A stretch of 64,000 nt of DNA from contig NC_066598.1 in the NCBI RefSeq assembly GCF_905475345.1, forward strand, positions 1,505,001 to 1,569,000, written 5' to 3'. Source of the stretch: Vespula vulgaris (lineage: Eukaryota > Arthropoda > Insecta > Hymenoptera > Vespidae). Made by a program: the position numbers and the translations under genes. The notes below the pieces were generated by a model. It saw only the letters and a program-made list of their open reading frames with translations, was not told where the DNA came from and did not search any database. Positions 33,519 to 43,888 of this stretch are shown here, in pieces (position 1 is the stretch's first letter; every line of letters begins with the position of its first letter).

Positions 33519-33536
33519 TTCCTCTCGCGAGAGGAA
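33519..33536. promoter_or_regulatory. 18-bp perfect palindrome containing TCTCGCGAGA
   Basis: TTCCTCTCGCGAGAGGAA is perfectly self-complementary. Its core TCTCGCGAGA (33523-33532) is the exact palindrome known from CpG-rich vertebrate promoters, where it is bound by BANP. Whether the same protein-site pair operates in this organism is unknown. A short ATG frame (33457-33495) ending at a CAG/GTAGGA donor-like site lies just upstream. Confidence 0.35.
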
Positions 33537-33727
33537 AAGGATTCATCGTGCGAGTTCTGGCGTATCGTCGATCATTCCTGGTGCGAATGACAAATGTTCG
33601 ACTCTTTGGCTTGTTTCCATCTAGCTCTGTTTGGTCCTTCGATCAAAATGCAAAGTATATGACAGATTAAAGTGAGAAAGAGAAAGATTTCTTTTTATTT
33701 TACTTCGGTTTTTTGATTATTTTATTT

Positions 33728-33795
33728 TATATATAAATATAAATATATACATATATATATATATAAAATAAAAAAAAAATATATATATATATATT
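33728..33795. repeat. TA-rich low-complexity stretch
   Basis: TATA runs with a central poly-A are partly self-complementary. Confidence 0.9.
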
Positions 33796-34828
33796 TCTTT
33801 AATGTAACCTATACCTATTCTATTACAATATAATATTGTCTAATGTTATAATAATTATTACATATTACATACTTACTTATTTTATTATTTTGATAATTTC
33901 GACAAAATATTGTTTTCAATTATTTTCTAAAGAAAAAGTTTTGTTTCTATGTTTTGATGAAAGAAAGAAAGAAAGAAAGAGATGAAGGAAAAGAACGAAC
34001 CAGTTTCTTAGCAAGCAAGGAACAAGCTCTTTCTTATCTCTTGTAGAGCACAAGCTTGATAAATTAATCGACATTAAGAGAGATAAGAGACGAACTGGTG
34101 CCTCGACATCATCAGAGTTGAGATCGGAATTGCTTCGATACATCAGACCCGAAAAGCAAATGTGTCCCTCACGAAAAGGAAGGATAGAAGGATAGCTAGC
34201 TCAGCTATCCAAAGAAAAGAAGAGAGGGCAGTGATCTTTAGGCCTCGATAGATCATCCAAGGCGAGTGTGTGAGATCATCGGTAAATTATCTAAACTCTC
34301 ATCTAAACATACCAACAGACCCACAACACACGTTCGAATTAGATTAATTATTATTTTTTTCTTTTCTCTTCTTCTTCTTTTTCTTTTTTTTTCTCTTTGA
34401 AAGTGTTAGATCGTTTTCTCAAGGATTTTTCTTGCATCGATTTTTCTCAGATATTATCTATTTTACATTAGTGATCAATTTTTCTTTTTCCCAATTTCTT
34501 TTTCTTTTTATTTGAATCGTTTGTGTCGTTAAAAAATTCGATTGGTTTCATCGAAAGATGAAGAATATAATCAAACATTGAAGATTCGACTACGAATTTT
34601 CCACTCGAGAGAAGGATCCAATACCGATTGTAGAAATTAATAACGATATTAGAAATTAATAGAAGATAAAAAGAAACTAGGAATTTTTTATCGCAACGAA
34701 CGAAAAGATGACCTAACGTGTCCCGTGACGTGGGACGTAGAAAATTTTAACGACCACCCGTAAAAGGCTCTATTCTATGATTTCGAGAGAGACAGAGGGA
34801 AACAGAAAGAGAGAGATAGAGAAAGAGA

Positions 34829-34853
34829 GGGAGGGGATGGGGGTGATGAGGGG
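34829..34853 (+). other. Canonical G-quadruplex motif
   Basis: G runs at 34829-31, 34833-36, 34839-43 and 34850-53 have loops of 1, 2 and 6 nt. Confidence 0.6.
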
Positions 34854-36410
34854 AGAGAGATAGAAAGCAAGCATAAACGGGGTTGGATAGATATAATATA
34901 TCACAGTAACGAGGACAAAGCAATAAATATGCGAAAACTTTTACGTCTCCATAACCTAAGTTCGATCGAGCTTACACACACACACACACATATATACACA
35001 TAAAAAGAAAGAGTGAAAGAGAGAGAGAGAGGATAGAGAATGGAGTGGGTACACACGGCGCCGGTGATAGTCGAGTTTATAACGCAAAATTAATAGAGCT
35101 TATCTCTCCTCCCGTTCTCGTGCCGACACGGCCTTTTGGCAATTTATCATGGGATTACGGTGCAAATACGTCGACCCACGTTCGAACCTTCCGATGTGGT
35201 CTGAACCCCTCTCCATCTCTTTCTATCTCTCTCTTTCTCTTTTTCTCCCTTTCTCTCTCTCTCTCTCTCTTTCACCCTTCCATCCTCAGAGCACCGATTC
35301 GTTTTCCCTCCTCCACGAGAACGCAGCAATCACTTCCTATGTCAATAAACACGACTCTTCCCGTTGATTCTCCCCTAATTCGAAGCGGCAGTCAACAGGG
35401 GGTGGATCAACGAACCGATGCCATGTCCTTTTTTTTCTATCTATCTCTCTCTCGTTTTTCTTTACTTTTTGTTTCCTAGGATGAAAAGTTCCCTTTTCTA
35501 TGATCGTACAATTGTTTCTTGTTTCTTATCTTTTCTTTTTCTTTTTCTTTTTTCTTTCTTTTTTTTTTCTTTTTTTTTTCTTTCATGGTAATTTATACCT
35601 GAGATTTTGTAAAGTTGATACGGCGATACGGGTTAAAGGGGTGAAAGTGGAAGGAATAATTATTTATTTGTTGTGGCGGTTTTTACTTTTAGAGATTTGT
35701 AAAATATATTTTACATTATATATATATATATATTTATATAAAATACAGTCGATATCGACTTATGAACGTTTATACATATTTTCTTGAGTCATTTTTTATT
35801 CTAAAGTATAGCGTATTTAGATAATCATAAATAAAGAAATTTCAAATTAAATCTCAATAATGAAAAATATTAAATAATTGTCTTGCATCGATAAATATAT
35901 TATACATAAGTGTATGTATCTATTAATACAAGAACTGTTAATGTATCTTATTCAAAAAAAAAAAAAGAAAAAAAAAAAAAGAGGAAGGACAGAGAAAGAG
36001 AGATGAGATGGATGAAAATACGAGGAAAGCGAGTTATGTGGCCGGCACGCGTACTTTAGCGCGTTCGTCCATTATTCGTAGCTGACATTAGAATGACAAT
36101 GACCGCAATAACGGCAGGGATCGTGAAGGACGATCGGAAGAGAGGAACAGGACTGACACGTCGTCGACGTCGTCACTCGTGAGAGGAGAGAACCGTAAGC
36201 GAACGCACGTTACCCGACAGCTTGGAAAATTGCTAACAAATAATACTAGTGGGGGAAGATAAACGTATGGGGTGTCGTTTTCAACCCCCATGACGTGCGA
36301 CATCGAGACGATTTCCTACCAACCCTATTTCATGTTTCTTTCATCCATCTCTTTTCCTCCATCTCTTTCCGTTCATCTCTTTCTCTCTTCATTTCGTATT
36401 AAATCTTATT

Positions 36411-36430
36411 AATGAATTAATTAATTCATT
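36411..36430. other. 20-bp perfect palindrome
   Basis: AATGAATTAATTAATTCATT is perfectly self-complementary and runs into an (ATTC)n microsatellite. It contains paired TTAATTAA/ATTA homeodomain-type cores but is also simple AT-rich sequence. Confidence 0.45.
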
Positions 36431-37105
36431 CATTCATTCAAAATATGACATAAATATTTATATAACTCAATGGCGCGTCTAATCTTTAATCTCAATACGT
36501 AATAATGTATTATTTGACTTTACGTAATTGTATTTCATTGATCATGATAACGAGTGACGGTCCAATCAGCTGACTTTTAAATCGTAATATTTTTCTTTTT
36601 CTTTTCTTTTTTCTTTTCTTTTTTATTTTTTTTTGAATTATTAATGACATAACTTGTCAATGTTATCTCGTAGAATATATTTCTTCATTTCCAATTACTG
36701 TTTATCGTATATTTTTTGTATACTACTTTAACATACATTTTTTAATTCGTTGGGACATCTTTAATAATAACAACAAAACATGTTAAATGTTATTGTCAAA
36801 TGTATATTGTATGAAATTAGATAGGGTAAACGTGGTAGTAGAATAAGAATATTTCAAGGCGTAATTCAGCTCGTAAAATGGCATTAAAGAATTACTCGCG
36901 GCTTACCCGCTGACACGTAGGTACCGACGAGCTTGACAGGTACATAAAGATATAAGTGGAGTTTGCCTCACCTTCCATCGTGCGAACTGCAATTCGGTCG
37001 AGCCATGCTATATAATCAGGTATGCAAATTCGAAAACACGTATCTCGAACGAGTATGGATTACTCTCGAATATCGAAATAATCCATGTCTGTCGATATGC
37101 ATTCT

Positions 37106-37129
37106 CCCTTTACCCTCCATCCCACCCCC
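37106..37129 (-). other. Minus-strand G-quadruplex / C-run motif
   Basis: CCC runs at 37106-08, 37113-15, 37121-23 and 37125-29 have loops of 4, 5 and 1 nt, so the minus strand fits the canonical rule. Confidence 0.55.
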
Positions 37130-38331
37130 ATTTTCTTTTTATCATTCTTCGTAAATACTTTCTTTTTGTCGTATCGTTTTCTTTTTATTTGCATTTCTGT
37201 ATACATATTCCTTGACGTCGATCAGTGTTCATATTAATATCCATTACATTTGCGTATATTTCATCGGATTTAAAAAATTCTAGCATTGTTTACTTCGCAG
37301 AAAATATTTTCATCTCGTAACAAGTAAGAAAATTCTCTCAGAACGAGAGTTTATTATTTGATTATGTAGATCGTTAACTGGGGATGATCTTTAAGCTTAT
37401 CTTCGTGCCCTGTTAATTCGACAAATGTCGTTACCTTATTTATCTTTTATTTCCGTAACGTGTAACTTTTATATCACGTTTATTTATCATTCATTCATTC
37501 ATTCATTCATTTGTATTATTTAAGACGTTTCGTTTCTACTTTTTTTCTCTTCGCTTTTTTCTTCTGTTATTTTTTGTTTTAACAACTGCGAACAATTTAA
37601 TAGTCAAAGAAAGTTTGCAAGCTCGGTCACTCGCGGACTATAGTAGAGATTCGATTTTCTTTCATACCTTTTCGCAGAGAAGGGACGTATCATTACGATG
37701 AATATCGGATTCGAGATCGAACGCTGGAACGAAGTTCGCCAAGTCGGCGAATAGTCGGATACAACAGGTGCTATTTACGTACGAGTCTATAACCTACGTT
37801 ATTCCTCTTCCTCTTCGTCTGTTCTGTCATTTCTCTCTCTCTCTTCCTTTTTTTTCTCTTTTTGTTTCGAATTATAAATCGATACGATACCATTACAAAA
37901 GGGGTAGAAAAGGAAAGAAAAAAATAGGTACATAATAATAACTTATAGATGAACATATTCACAGAAAGTTGCAGAGATAAGGAAAAGAATTAAACAAAAA
38001 AAAAAAAAAAGCAAAAGAAAGAAGCAAAAAAAAACAACGACGACTTTTTTTTCTCTCTGCATTTCACATCGTGCGATTACAAAAATACGTTCATCTGTTT
38101 TATTCATAAATACAAAATACGTACAATACGCGAACGCGTATTACATATACGTACACATTGAAAATGTGCAATCTTAGGAAACATCGTCGAACATCCAATG
38201 AATATAGAAATCCCAATGAATATAGAAAATAGAAGAACCAATCCATGTACAAGAATTATATAAAAACAAATAAAAATAGATTAGAATTTAGAAAGATTAG
38301 ATTAGATTAAGGAAGAAGTAGGAGAGAAGAT

Positions 38332-38386
38332 GTCGGTCGGTCGGTCGGTCGGTCGGTCGGTCGATCGGTCGGTCGGTTGGTCGGTC
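38332..38386. repeat. (GTCG)n tetranucleotide array
   Basis: About 13 GTCG units with two single-base interruptions. This GC-rich, CpG-bearing repeat stands out in an AT-rich window. Confidence 0.95.
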
Positions 38387-38789
38387 TTGTTCGAAAGGAT
38401 GAGGGCGCACGCTCGGGACTTTTTTTCACAGTGCAAAAAGCGTCGTGTCCTTACGGCTCGGAGGACACGTCGATTATATCCCGAGAGATAATATCCCTGT
38501 CGGGGCGTGCTGAACCGAGCTAAGGAATGCAGCGGGTCCAGGGGACTTACATCTTTTTCCGCGGTTCGCCGCATAAATAAATGCCGTCGGACAGTTTCGG
38601 GGCCCGTTCGGTCAGTCCCGTCGTTTTCGAAAGCCTTAGCCGAACGGGGGTGGAGCGAGGGGGAGAGGGGTAACCGTCTAGGCGCCGCTCTTTTGTCTTT
38701 AGCTAATAGAACACGCGTTCCTCAGCGTCCGTTTCGTAAAAATGCCCGAAATGTCCAGTCGTATAATCCTCGCTCGATCGGTCTTTACC

Positions 38790-38792
38790 TTC

Positions 38793-38828
<36 letters not shown>

Positions 38829-38830
38829 TT
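38790..38830. repeat. (TTTC)n microsatellite
   Basis: About ten TTTC units. Confidence 0.94.
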
Positions 38831-40521
38831 CTCATCTACTACCACCCTAAACCTTCCCCTTTTCTCCCGTTTATCTTCTTTACTTTATTTCTATATATCT
38901 GTTTTTTTTTCCTTCTTCTTCTTTTCTTTATCTCTCTATCTCTGTCTCTCTCTTTTTTCCACATGGCTTTCTATCTACGTTGCATCGTTTTTCGTGATTA
39001 TAATCTTTTTGTATTTCTATCCGTCTATCTATTCCTCTCTCTCTCTCTCTCTCTCTTTTTCTCTCTCTCTCTCTGTCTTATGAATTTTTTTTATCGGAAT
39101 GTTAATCGTAATTAATTAATATTAAATTTAATGTCGACTCTAATACCGTATGCGTGACCAGGTATATATCATCTAGCTTTCTCTCCATGTTATACAATTC
39201 CCTGTCATTCTTTTTCTTATTAATTTAATCGGCGTTAATGATTAACGTTACAATAAATTCTCAAGTATCCATTACGCTTTGGTTAGATTTAATTAATAGA
39301 TGTGTTAACATCTATCATTTTCGATCTCTCTTTCTCTTCTTTTCTTCTTTTCTTTTTCTTTTCCTTTATTTTTTTTTTTTATTCTTCTTCTTTCCGAGTA
39401 GTTCGAACAAGGCAAATCTTAGCGATTATTACCAGCTGTTAATTGCTTAACGAGTCGTCCGAAAACGATTTGCACTGGCTGCTGCTAATCGTTCTCTTCT
39501 TCTCAATCTTTTTTTTCTCTCTTCTTTCTCCGAATACCATGAACGAGTTCGGTAGCTCAACGAAATAAAGATAACGAGATTGGAATAGGCTAGAGTGGAG
39601 GTACTGCTTTTATTTTATTTCATTTTATTTTTATGATTTCCTTGCTCGATATAATACAAGAGAAAGATGTATTATACGATCCGTGATTCTCTTCATATTC
39701 AGGAATTAAATCAACGACGTACTCCTTCAACGAAATTCGGAGCACCAATCTAATGACTTTTATTGCCCGCAGAACATCTTCATACACTCGAGACAGACGT
39801 AACAGATCGAACATTTCTATACAATATAAATGTATTTATATACGAAGAGAAAAAGATCAGTTTGTTAAAGACGGAGTACGCTAGAGAGAAAATAAAAAGA
39901 AGGAAAGAAAGAAAGAAAGAAAGAGAGAGAGAATATAGAGTGAAAATGCGCGATGAGAATGAGTGAAAAAACGATAGCATAGCATCTCTCATTGATATTC
40001 CATCGAGACCCCGAGGCCAAGTATCTGCATCGCGAATAATCCTTTGCATCCCTTTTACCCACGAATCCTCCTTAATTAGTCAGTCTCAAAAGAGAGAGAG
40101 AGAGAGAAAGAAAGATGAAGAAAACGAAGAAACGAATACGGCAATGTAAGAATCGGAATCCATAGGACGGCGTTCACGCGGATCTTTCGTCCTAACGAGA
40201 GGAATGCAGCCAGTTATGAGTGTACCTCTTCGTCGAGATTATTAATTTCTGTTCCCGTGGTCTCGAAACGGCTCTCCCAGGAGGCCACGGAGAGAATTGG
40301 ATCGACGATTCTCTCTCTCTCTCTGTCTCTCTCTCTCTCTCCTTCTTTCTCTTCGTCGCCCATTACCCTTCCGTAAGAGGCCCGCCATCTCCATCTCAGT
40401 CGCACTCCAAGAACCATAGAGTTAAGAGAGAGAGAGAGAGAGAGAAAAGGATAGAAAGAGATGGAAGAGTTCTGGCGCCACTCCGGGCATACCACTTGGT
40501 TTGGTCCGGCTCTTCGATGGT

Positions 40522-40570
40522 TCCTCCTCCTCCTCCTTCTCCTCCTCCTCCTCCTCCTCCTTTTCCTCCT
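40522..40570. repeat. (CTC)n microsatellite
   Basis: CTC units with one CTT and a terminal T run. Confidence 0.93.
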
Positions 40571-41369
40571 CTCTTACTTTCTCTCTCTCTCTCTCTCTTA
40601 GTCTTTCTCTTTCTCTTTCTCTATCTTTGTTTCTTTCTTACTCGTACGTTCCCGTTCAGCATTTCGATCCCACACTGATACCACCATCCTCATCCGAGTG
40701 CGTCTAACTTATTGTCTTATTATTGGACCACCTAGAGAACTCAGCTAGCGGAGCCGCCTGCTTTCGACGCCTGCTCCTTACTTTACCCACTCGTTGCCAA
40801 ACCCCAAACTCCTTCAACGATCGTATCACACATTATCACAAAATTTGTTTCTCTTTTGCGACAGATTTTGACAATTACTTTATACGAGTCTTGGTCTTTA
40901 GGTCTCGTGTCGTCCTTTCTTGGAAACAGTTTGTCGAGCCATGGCATCACATTTACATCGAGTGTTAATCGATCGTATCATATCTTCTATTAGAGATTAA
41001 ACACAATGGGTAAACGATGAAGATGAAAGAGATCAATGTTCCTATTCCGACATCCCGGATAACGGATAAATGTCCAGGAAACTCGGAATCGTTGGAGTTT
41101 TCGGGTCTATTCGACAGACAGTGGAACCATTCTCGGAAGCAAAGTGAAATTCCTGGATTCCTCTGAGTACTCGTACTCCAGGACGAATACTCGAAATTCC
41201 ACGACGTCCCATGGTCGTCGTTCGATTCGGTGATTTGCCGGTACGACACGACGAACACGAACCGGCGCTTGTAACGTCGACGTGTAAGCCGAGGCCGCTC
41301 CTCTCGTGCCGATAAACACTTCAGCCTGTGGGATGTCCAAGCTGACAGTCGAAGTTACGCTGATGAGCC

Positions 41370-41424
41370 GAAGAGGAGGAGGAGGTGGAGGAGGAGAAGG
41401 AGAAGGAGAAGGAGGAGGAGGAAA
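41370..41424. repeat. (GGA)n microsatellite
   Basis: GGA units with GAA interruptions. GGA repeats can form two-tetrad quadruplexes. Confidence 0.93.
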
Positions 41425-42207
41425 GCGACGACGAGAACGTCGGCAGGTTCCTTCTCAAGGAAGAAAAAAGGAAAACGAAAAAGAAAAAAAAGAAGCCAAA
41501 TGGAAAAAGACTCGATCTTCCCTTGATCACTCTTCGTTGAGAGCTACCGAACGAACGTCCTACTAGAGAAGACGTATCAACCTACCTTACTCCTTGATCC
41601 TTTTCTAAGTAACTAGTTTTACGAGCTAAGCCAGTCAATGAACTCTTCTGTACCTACTAGCGAGCTTCCTACGATCTTACCAAGATGATACGGAAACGGT
41701 CTTAAACCTAAAGAAAAGACTAATGCAACATCCTTAACGTCGATCTTTTGCATCGTCCCGATCGTTCCAAACGACTAAACGATCTAACGAACGTCCTTCA
41801 ATGGCAGAGATAATCTACATTTACATGGGCAAAGATTAAATTCAGTTTTCGTTCGCTGTTTACTCTCGTTGATTTTTCCAAACGAGTAATCTCGGTAGAA
41901 TCTTACTTGTTCTTTTTTCTCTTTTCTCTCTTCTTCTGTTTCTCTTCTTTCTTTCTTATAATCACGTTGAAACATCCAATGCTTTAATACGTTAATACAT
42001 TCTTTGTATTAGGGTATAGTAAAGGGGTAGTAAGTAGGGGTTGAAGAAACGACAATCCCATAGGTCAGGTCATCGAGAACAACGAAGCTTCCCAAAAGAG
42101 AAGGGTACAAACCCTAGAGGGTTTGGCAACACGTTAATGAGCTTGAAACAAAAGAATCCTTCGAGGCAAAACGAAACCCCCCGCAGGGTTTAGAAACTAC
42201 AGGGGGT

Positions 42208-42218
42208 AGGTGGCGCCA
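42208..42218 (+). promoter_or_regulatory. CTCF-like core AGGTGGCGCCA
   Basis: AGGTGGCGC matches the conserved core of CTCF sites known from insects and vertebrates. The embedded octamer TGGCGCCA also occurs at 40473, 52402 and 57374. Binding is inference. Confidence 0.35.
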
Positions 42219-42641
42219 CGAGCTGTCATCACGTGTCAAACTCTCGGCTATGATACGACCCAGGTAAATATACGTTCTTACCCACTCACCCTTAAACTCG
42301 AAGAAAAAGCACCCACCCTCTTTCCTTTCGGTTAACTTATCGAAATGTTGGAAAACGATCAACGGCCCTTCCCCTTTTTTTCCTTCCGAGCTTCGAAGAT
42401 CCAGAGATTAGATAAAATCGTTAAATGTTACTGTCCCGTTAATATTACCTATCGAGGACCTACTGTCCAACCCTATTTTCTTAACTATTCCTTCCTTCGA
42501 ATATTAATTACGTTTCTTCTCTCGAATACTTAGAGATTTTCTAAGATTTCCAACAGAGTTTACTAATCATAATAACTCAGGTTTCTCTTATTAGAAAGTA
42601 TACATTGATTCATTTGTACTAAACGCATTTCCTGATAACAG

Positions 42642-42645
<4 letters not shown>

Positions 42646-42676
<31 letters not shown>
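42646..42676. repeat. (GA)n microsatellite
   Basis: A purine dinucleotide tract. Confidence 0.93.
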
Positions 42677-42679
<3 letters not shown>

Positions 42680-42839
42680 AACAAAAAAAAAAGAAGAAAG
42701 AATCGAGAGAAACTTACGAAGCAAAATTTTCTCAAAGACTCGAGACACTTAACAAACGACAATAACCCGTCGTTATTCCCGATGGAAAATGATCCGAGCC
42801 GTTGATCGAACGAATGCCGAAATTAAAGTCAACGAAAGG

Positions 42840-42896
42840 GAGAAGAAAAAGAAGAAGAAAAAGAAGAAAGAAGAAGAAGAAGAAGAAGAAGAAGAG
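42840..42896. repeat. (GAA)n microsatellite
   Basis: GAA units with AAA interruptions, ending 64 bp before the NRF1-type palindrome. Confidence 0.93.
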
Positions 42897-42959
42897 ATTC
42901 GAAAGGAAACTTATTTGAATGAAGAAAACAGTGGTATCATGCATATATCCCGTTTACCA

Positions 42960-42971
42960 GGCGCATGCGCC
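42960..42971. promoter_or_regulatory. NRF1/Erect-wing-type palindrome GGCGCATGCGCC
   Basis: A perfect 12-bp palindrome containing GCGCATGCGC, the dimer site of NRF1, whose Drosophila relative is Erect wing. Such sites mark promoters of housekeeping-type genes. By a rough base-composition estimate the 10-mer is expected far less than once in this window. No transcript is identified. Confidence 0.45.
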
Positions 42972-43077
42972 GTTTAGCAATCTGGTTAAGACATCTAGCA
43001 GTCGATCCAGAGCATCAATTGTCCTCACAGAGCATATAAGCGTACCGCAAGGAGACGAGACAATAGTTGTTCGCTCT

Positions 43078-43098
43078 TGTGGTATGCGCCAGACCACA
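43078..43098. promoter_or_regulatory. Inverted TGTGGT/ACCACA pair (Runx-type)
   Basis: TGTGGT (43078-43083) and ACCACA (43093-43098) flank ATGCGCCAG. TGTGGT is the Runt-domain core. It lies 107 bp after the NRF1-type palindrome. Confidence 0.25.
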
Positions 43099-43259
43099 CA
43101 CGCCGGCGCCATACCCACACCGAAAGAAAGGGTGAACATACGAGCGGTGTAAACGTATTTCAAACACCCAGCCTACGTGGAAACGATAAATAAACTATAA
43201 CTAACCGCCCTCGGAGCCGGTGACAGGTGAATGGTGAATCCTCTTGTTAGCCCCCAAGA

Positions 43260-43325
43260 AGAGAGAAAGAGAGAAAGAGAAAGAAAGAGAGAGAAAGAAA
43301 GAGAGAGAGAGAGAGATAGATGAGA
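43260..43325. repeat. (GA)n/(GAAA)n repeat
   Basis: Purine tract. A (TC)n tract follows at 43337-43362 in opposite orientation, so the two could fold back. Confidence 0.93.
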
Positions 43326-43471
43326 GGAAATCTTTCTCTCTCTCTCTTTCTCTCTTTCTCATACGTTTTACGGGGAAACCTGGACCCAACGGGGAAGAAG
43401 AAGAAGCATACGAACCGGTGTGCCGGTTGCTGATTCTATTGCCTGGTTCGTTGGTCCGTTCGGACGACGCC

Positions 43472-43550
43472 TTCTCTCTCTCTCTCTCTCTCTTTCTCTA
43501 TCTTTCTCTTTCTCTATCTTTCTCTTTCTCCCTTTCTCTTTCTATCTTCT
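43472..43550. repeat. (TC)n/(TTTC)n repeat
   Basis: Interrupted pyrimidine tract with TATC units. Confidence 0.92.
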
Positions 43551-43736
43551 TCCTTCTTCTCTTTATGCGTATACGAGAGCTTCGCCTTGGAGATATTGCG
43601 CCAGGAGAAACGAGGGACCGGCCACCGTGTCGGGACAGAGAGCAGGGATTATCGATGTAAGTCACCGAGAACAAAGGGCTCTTCTCGTCGAGCCGATGGA
43701 ATAAATCGGCGCGATCGATGATACTGGGATTCGCCC

Positions 43737-43738
<2 letters not shown>

Positions 43739-43806
<68 letters not shown>

Positions 43807-43849
43807 TTCTCTCTTTCTCCTTCAGTCTGTCTGTCTGTCTGTCTGTTTG

Positions 43850-43883
<34 letters not shown>

Positions 43884-43888
43884 CATCT
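43739..43888. repeat. (TC)n-(TGTC)n-(TATC)n compound array
   Basis: About 150 bp: a pure TC block, TGTC, interrupted TC, a second TGTC block and finally eight or more TATC units. Confidence 0.95.

Larger units (their letters stand above)
31051..35500. other. Gene-free AT-rich spacer, segment 9
   Basis: The segment holds (AAT)n at 31222-31250, AAAAG repeats at 31474-31499, (GACA)n at 31686-31718, TC/TTTC at 32474-32518, a TA-rich low-complexity stretch at 33728-33795, a TCTCGCGAGA palindrome at 33519-33536, a G-quadruplex motif at 34829-34853 and TC repeats at 35215-35272. 31780-31920 is CpG-rich and non-repetitive with no convincing frame. Confidence 0.55.
35501..38300. other. Gene-free AT-rich spacer, segment 10
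   Basis: The segment has T-rich DNA at 35515-35590, a TA run at 35719-35733, the palindrome AGTCGATATCGACT at 35747-35760, a 20-bp AT palindrome at 36411-36430, an E-box 10-mer at 36564-36573, a C-run motif at 37106-37129, (ATTC)n at 37488-37511 and an A-rich stretch at 37990-38035. 36030-36310 and 37600-37800 are CpG-richer and non-repetitive, without a recognisable frame. Confidence 0.55.
38301..41350. other. GC/CpG-rich island and flanks, segment 11
   Basis: 38332-38760 is the most GC- and CpG-rich stretch. A (GTCG)n array is followed by non-repetitive DNA with an inverted repeat (CGTGTCC 38444-38450, GGACACG 38463-38469) and an 11-bp direct repeat (GATTATATCCC 38472, GATAATATCCC 38487). 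One plus-strand frame is open from about 38490 to 38780 without an ATG before it becomes a TTTC-repeat translation. Other contents are TC tracts, (CTC)n at 40522-40570 and a non-repetitive patch at 40690-41340 open in two minus-strand frames. Confidence 0.5.
41351..43200. other. Promoter-like region, segment 12
   Basis: The segment has (GGA)n at 41370-41424, mixed non-repetitive DNA at 41530-42400 including a CTCF-like core (42208-42218), a GA tract at 42646-42676, (GAA)n at 42840-42896 and an NRF1-type palindrome (42960-42971). The 250 bp after it are CpG-rich and non-repetitive, with a TATAAG at about 43035. No coding frame was found downstream, so a promoter is possible but its transcript is not identified. 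Confidence 0.35.

Noticed and set aside
33720..33800. TATA-rich stretch as promoter or origin
   Set aside because: Simple TA/A microsatellite with no flanking promoter features.
38780..39115. Downstream half of a 202-codon frame
   Set aside because: It is a TTTC/TC repeat translation. Only the upstream non-repetitive part (38490-38780) is kept as a finding.
40965..41340. Two overlapping minus-strand frames of 97 and 77 codons without repeats
   Set aside because: Both lack a convincing ATG or splice context, overlap in different frames and are within chance length. No family recognised.
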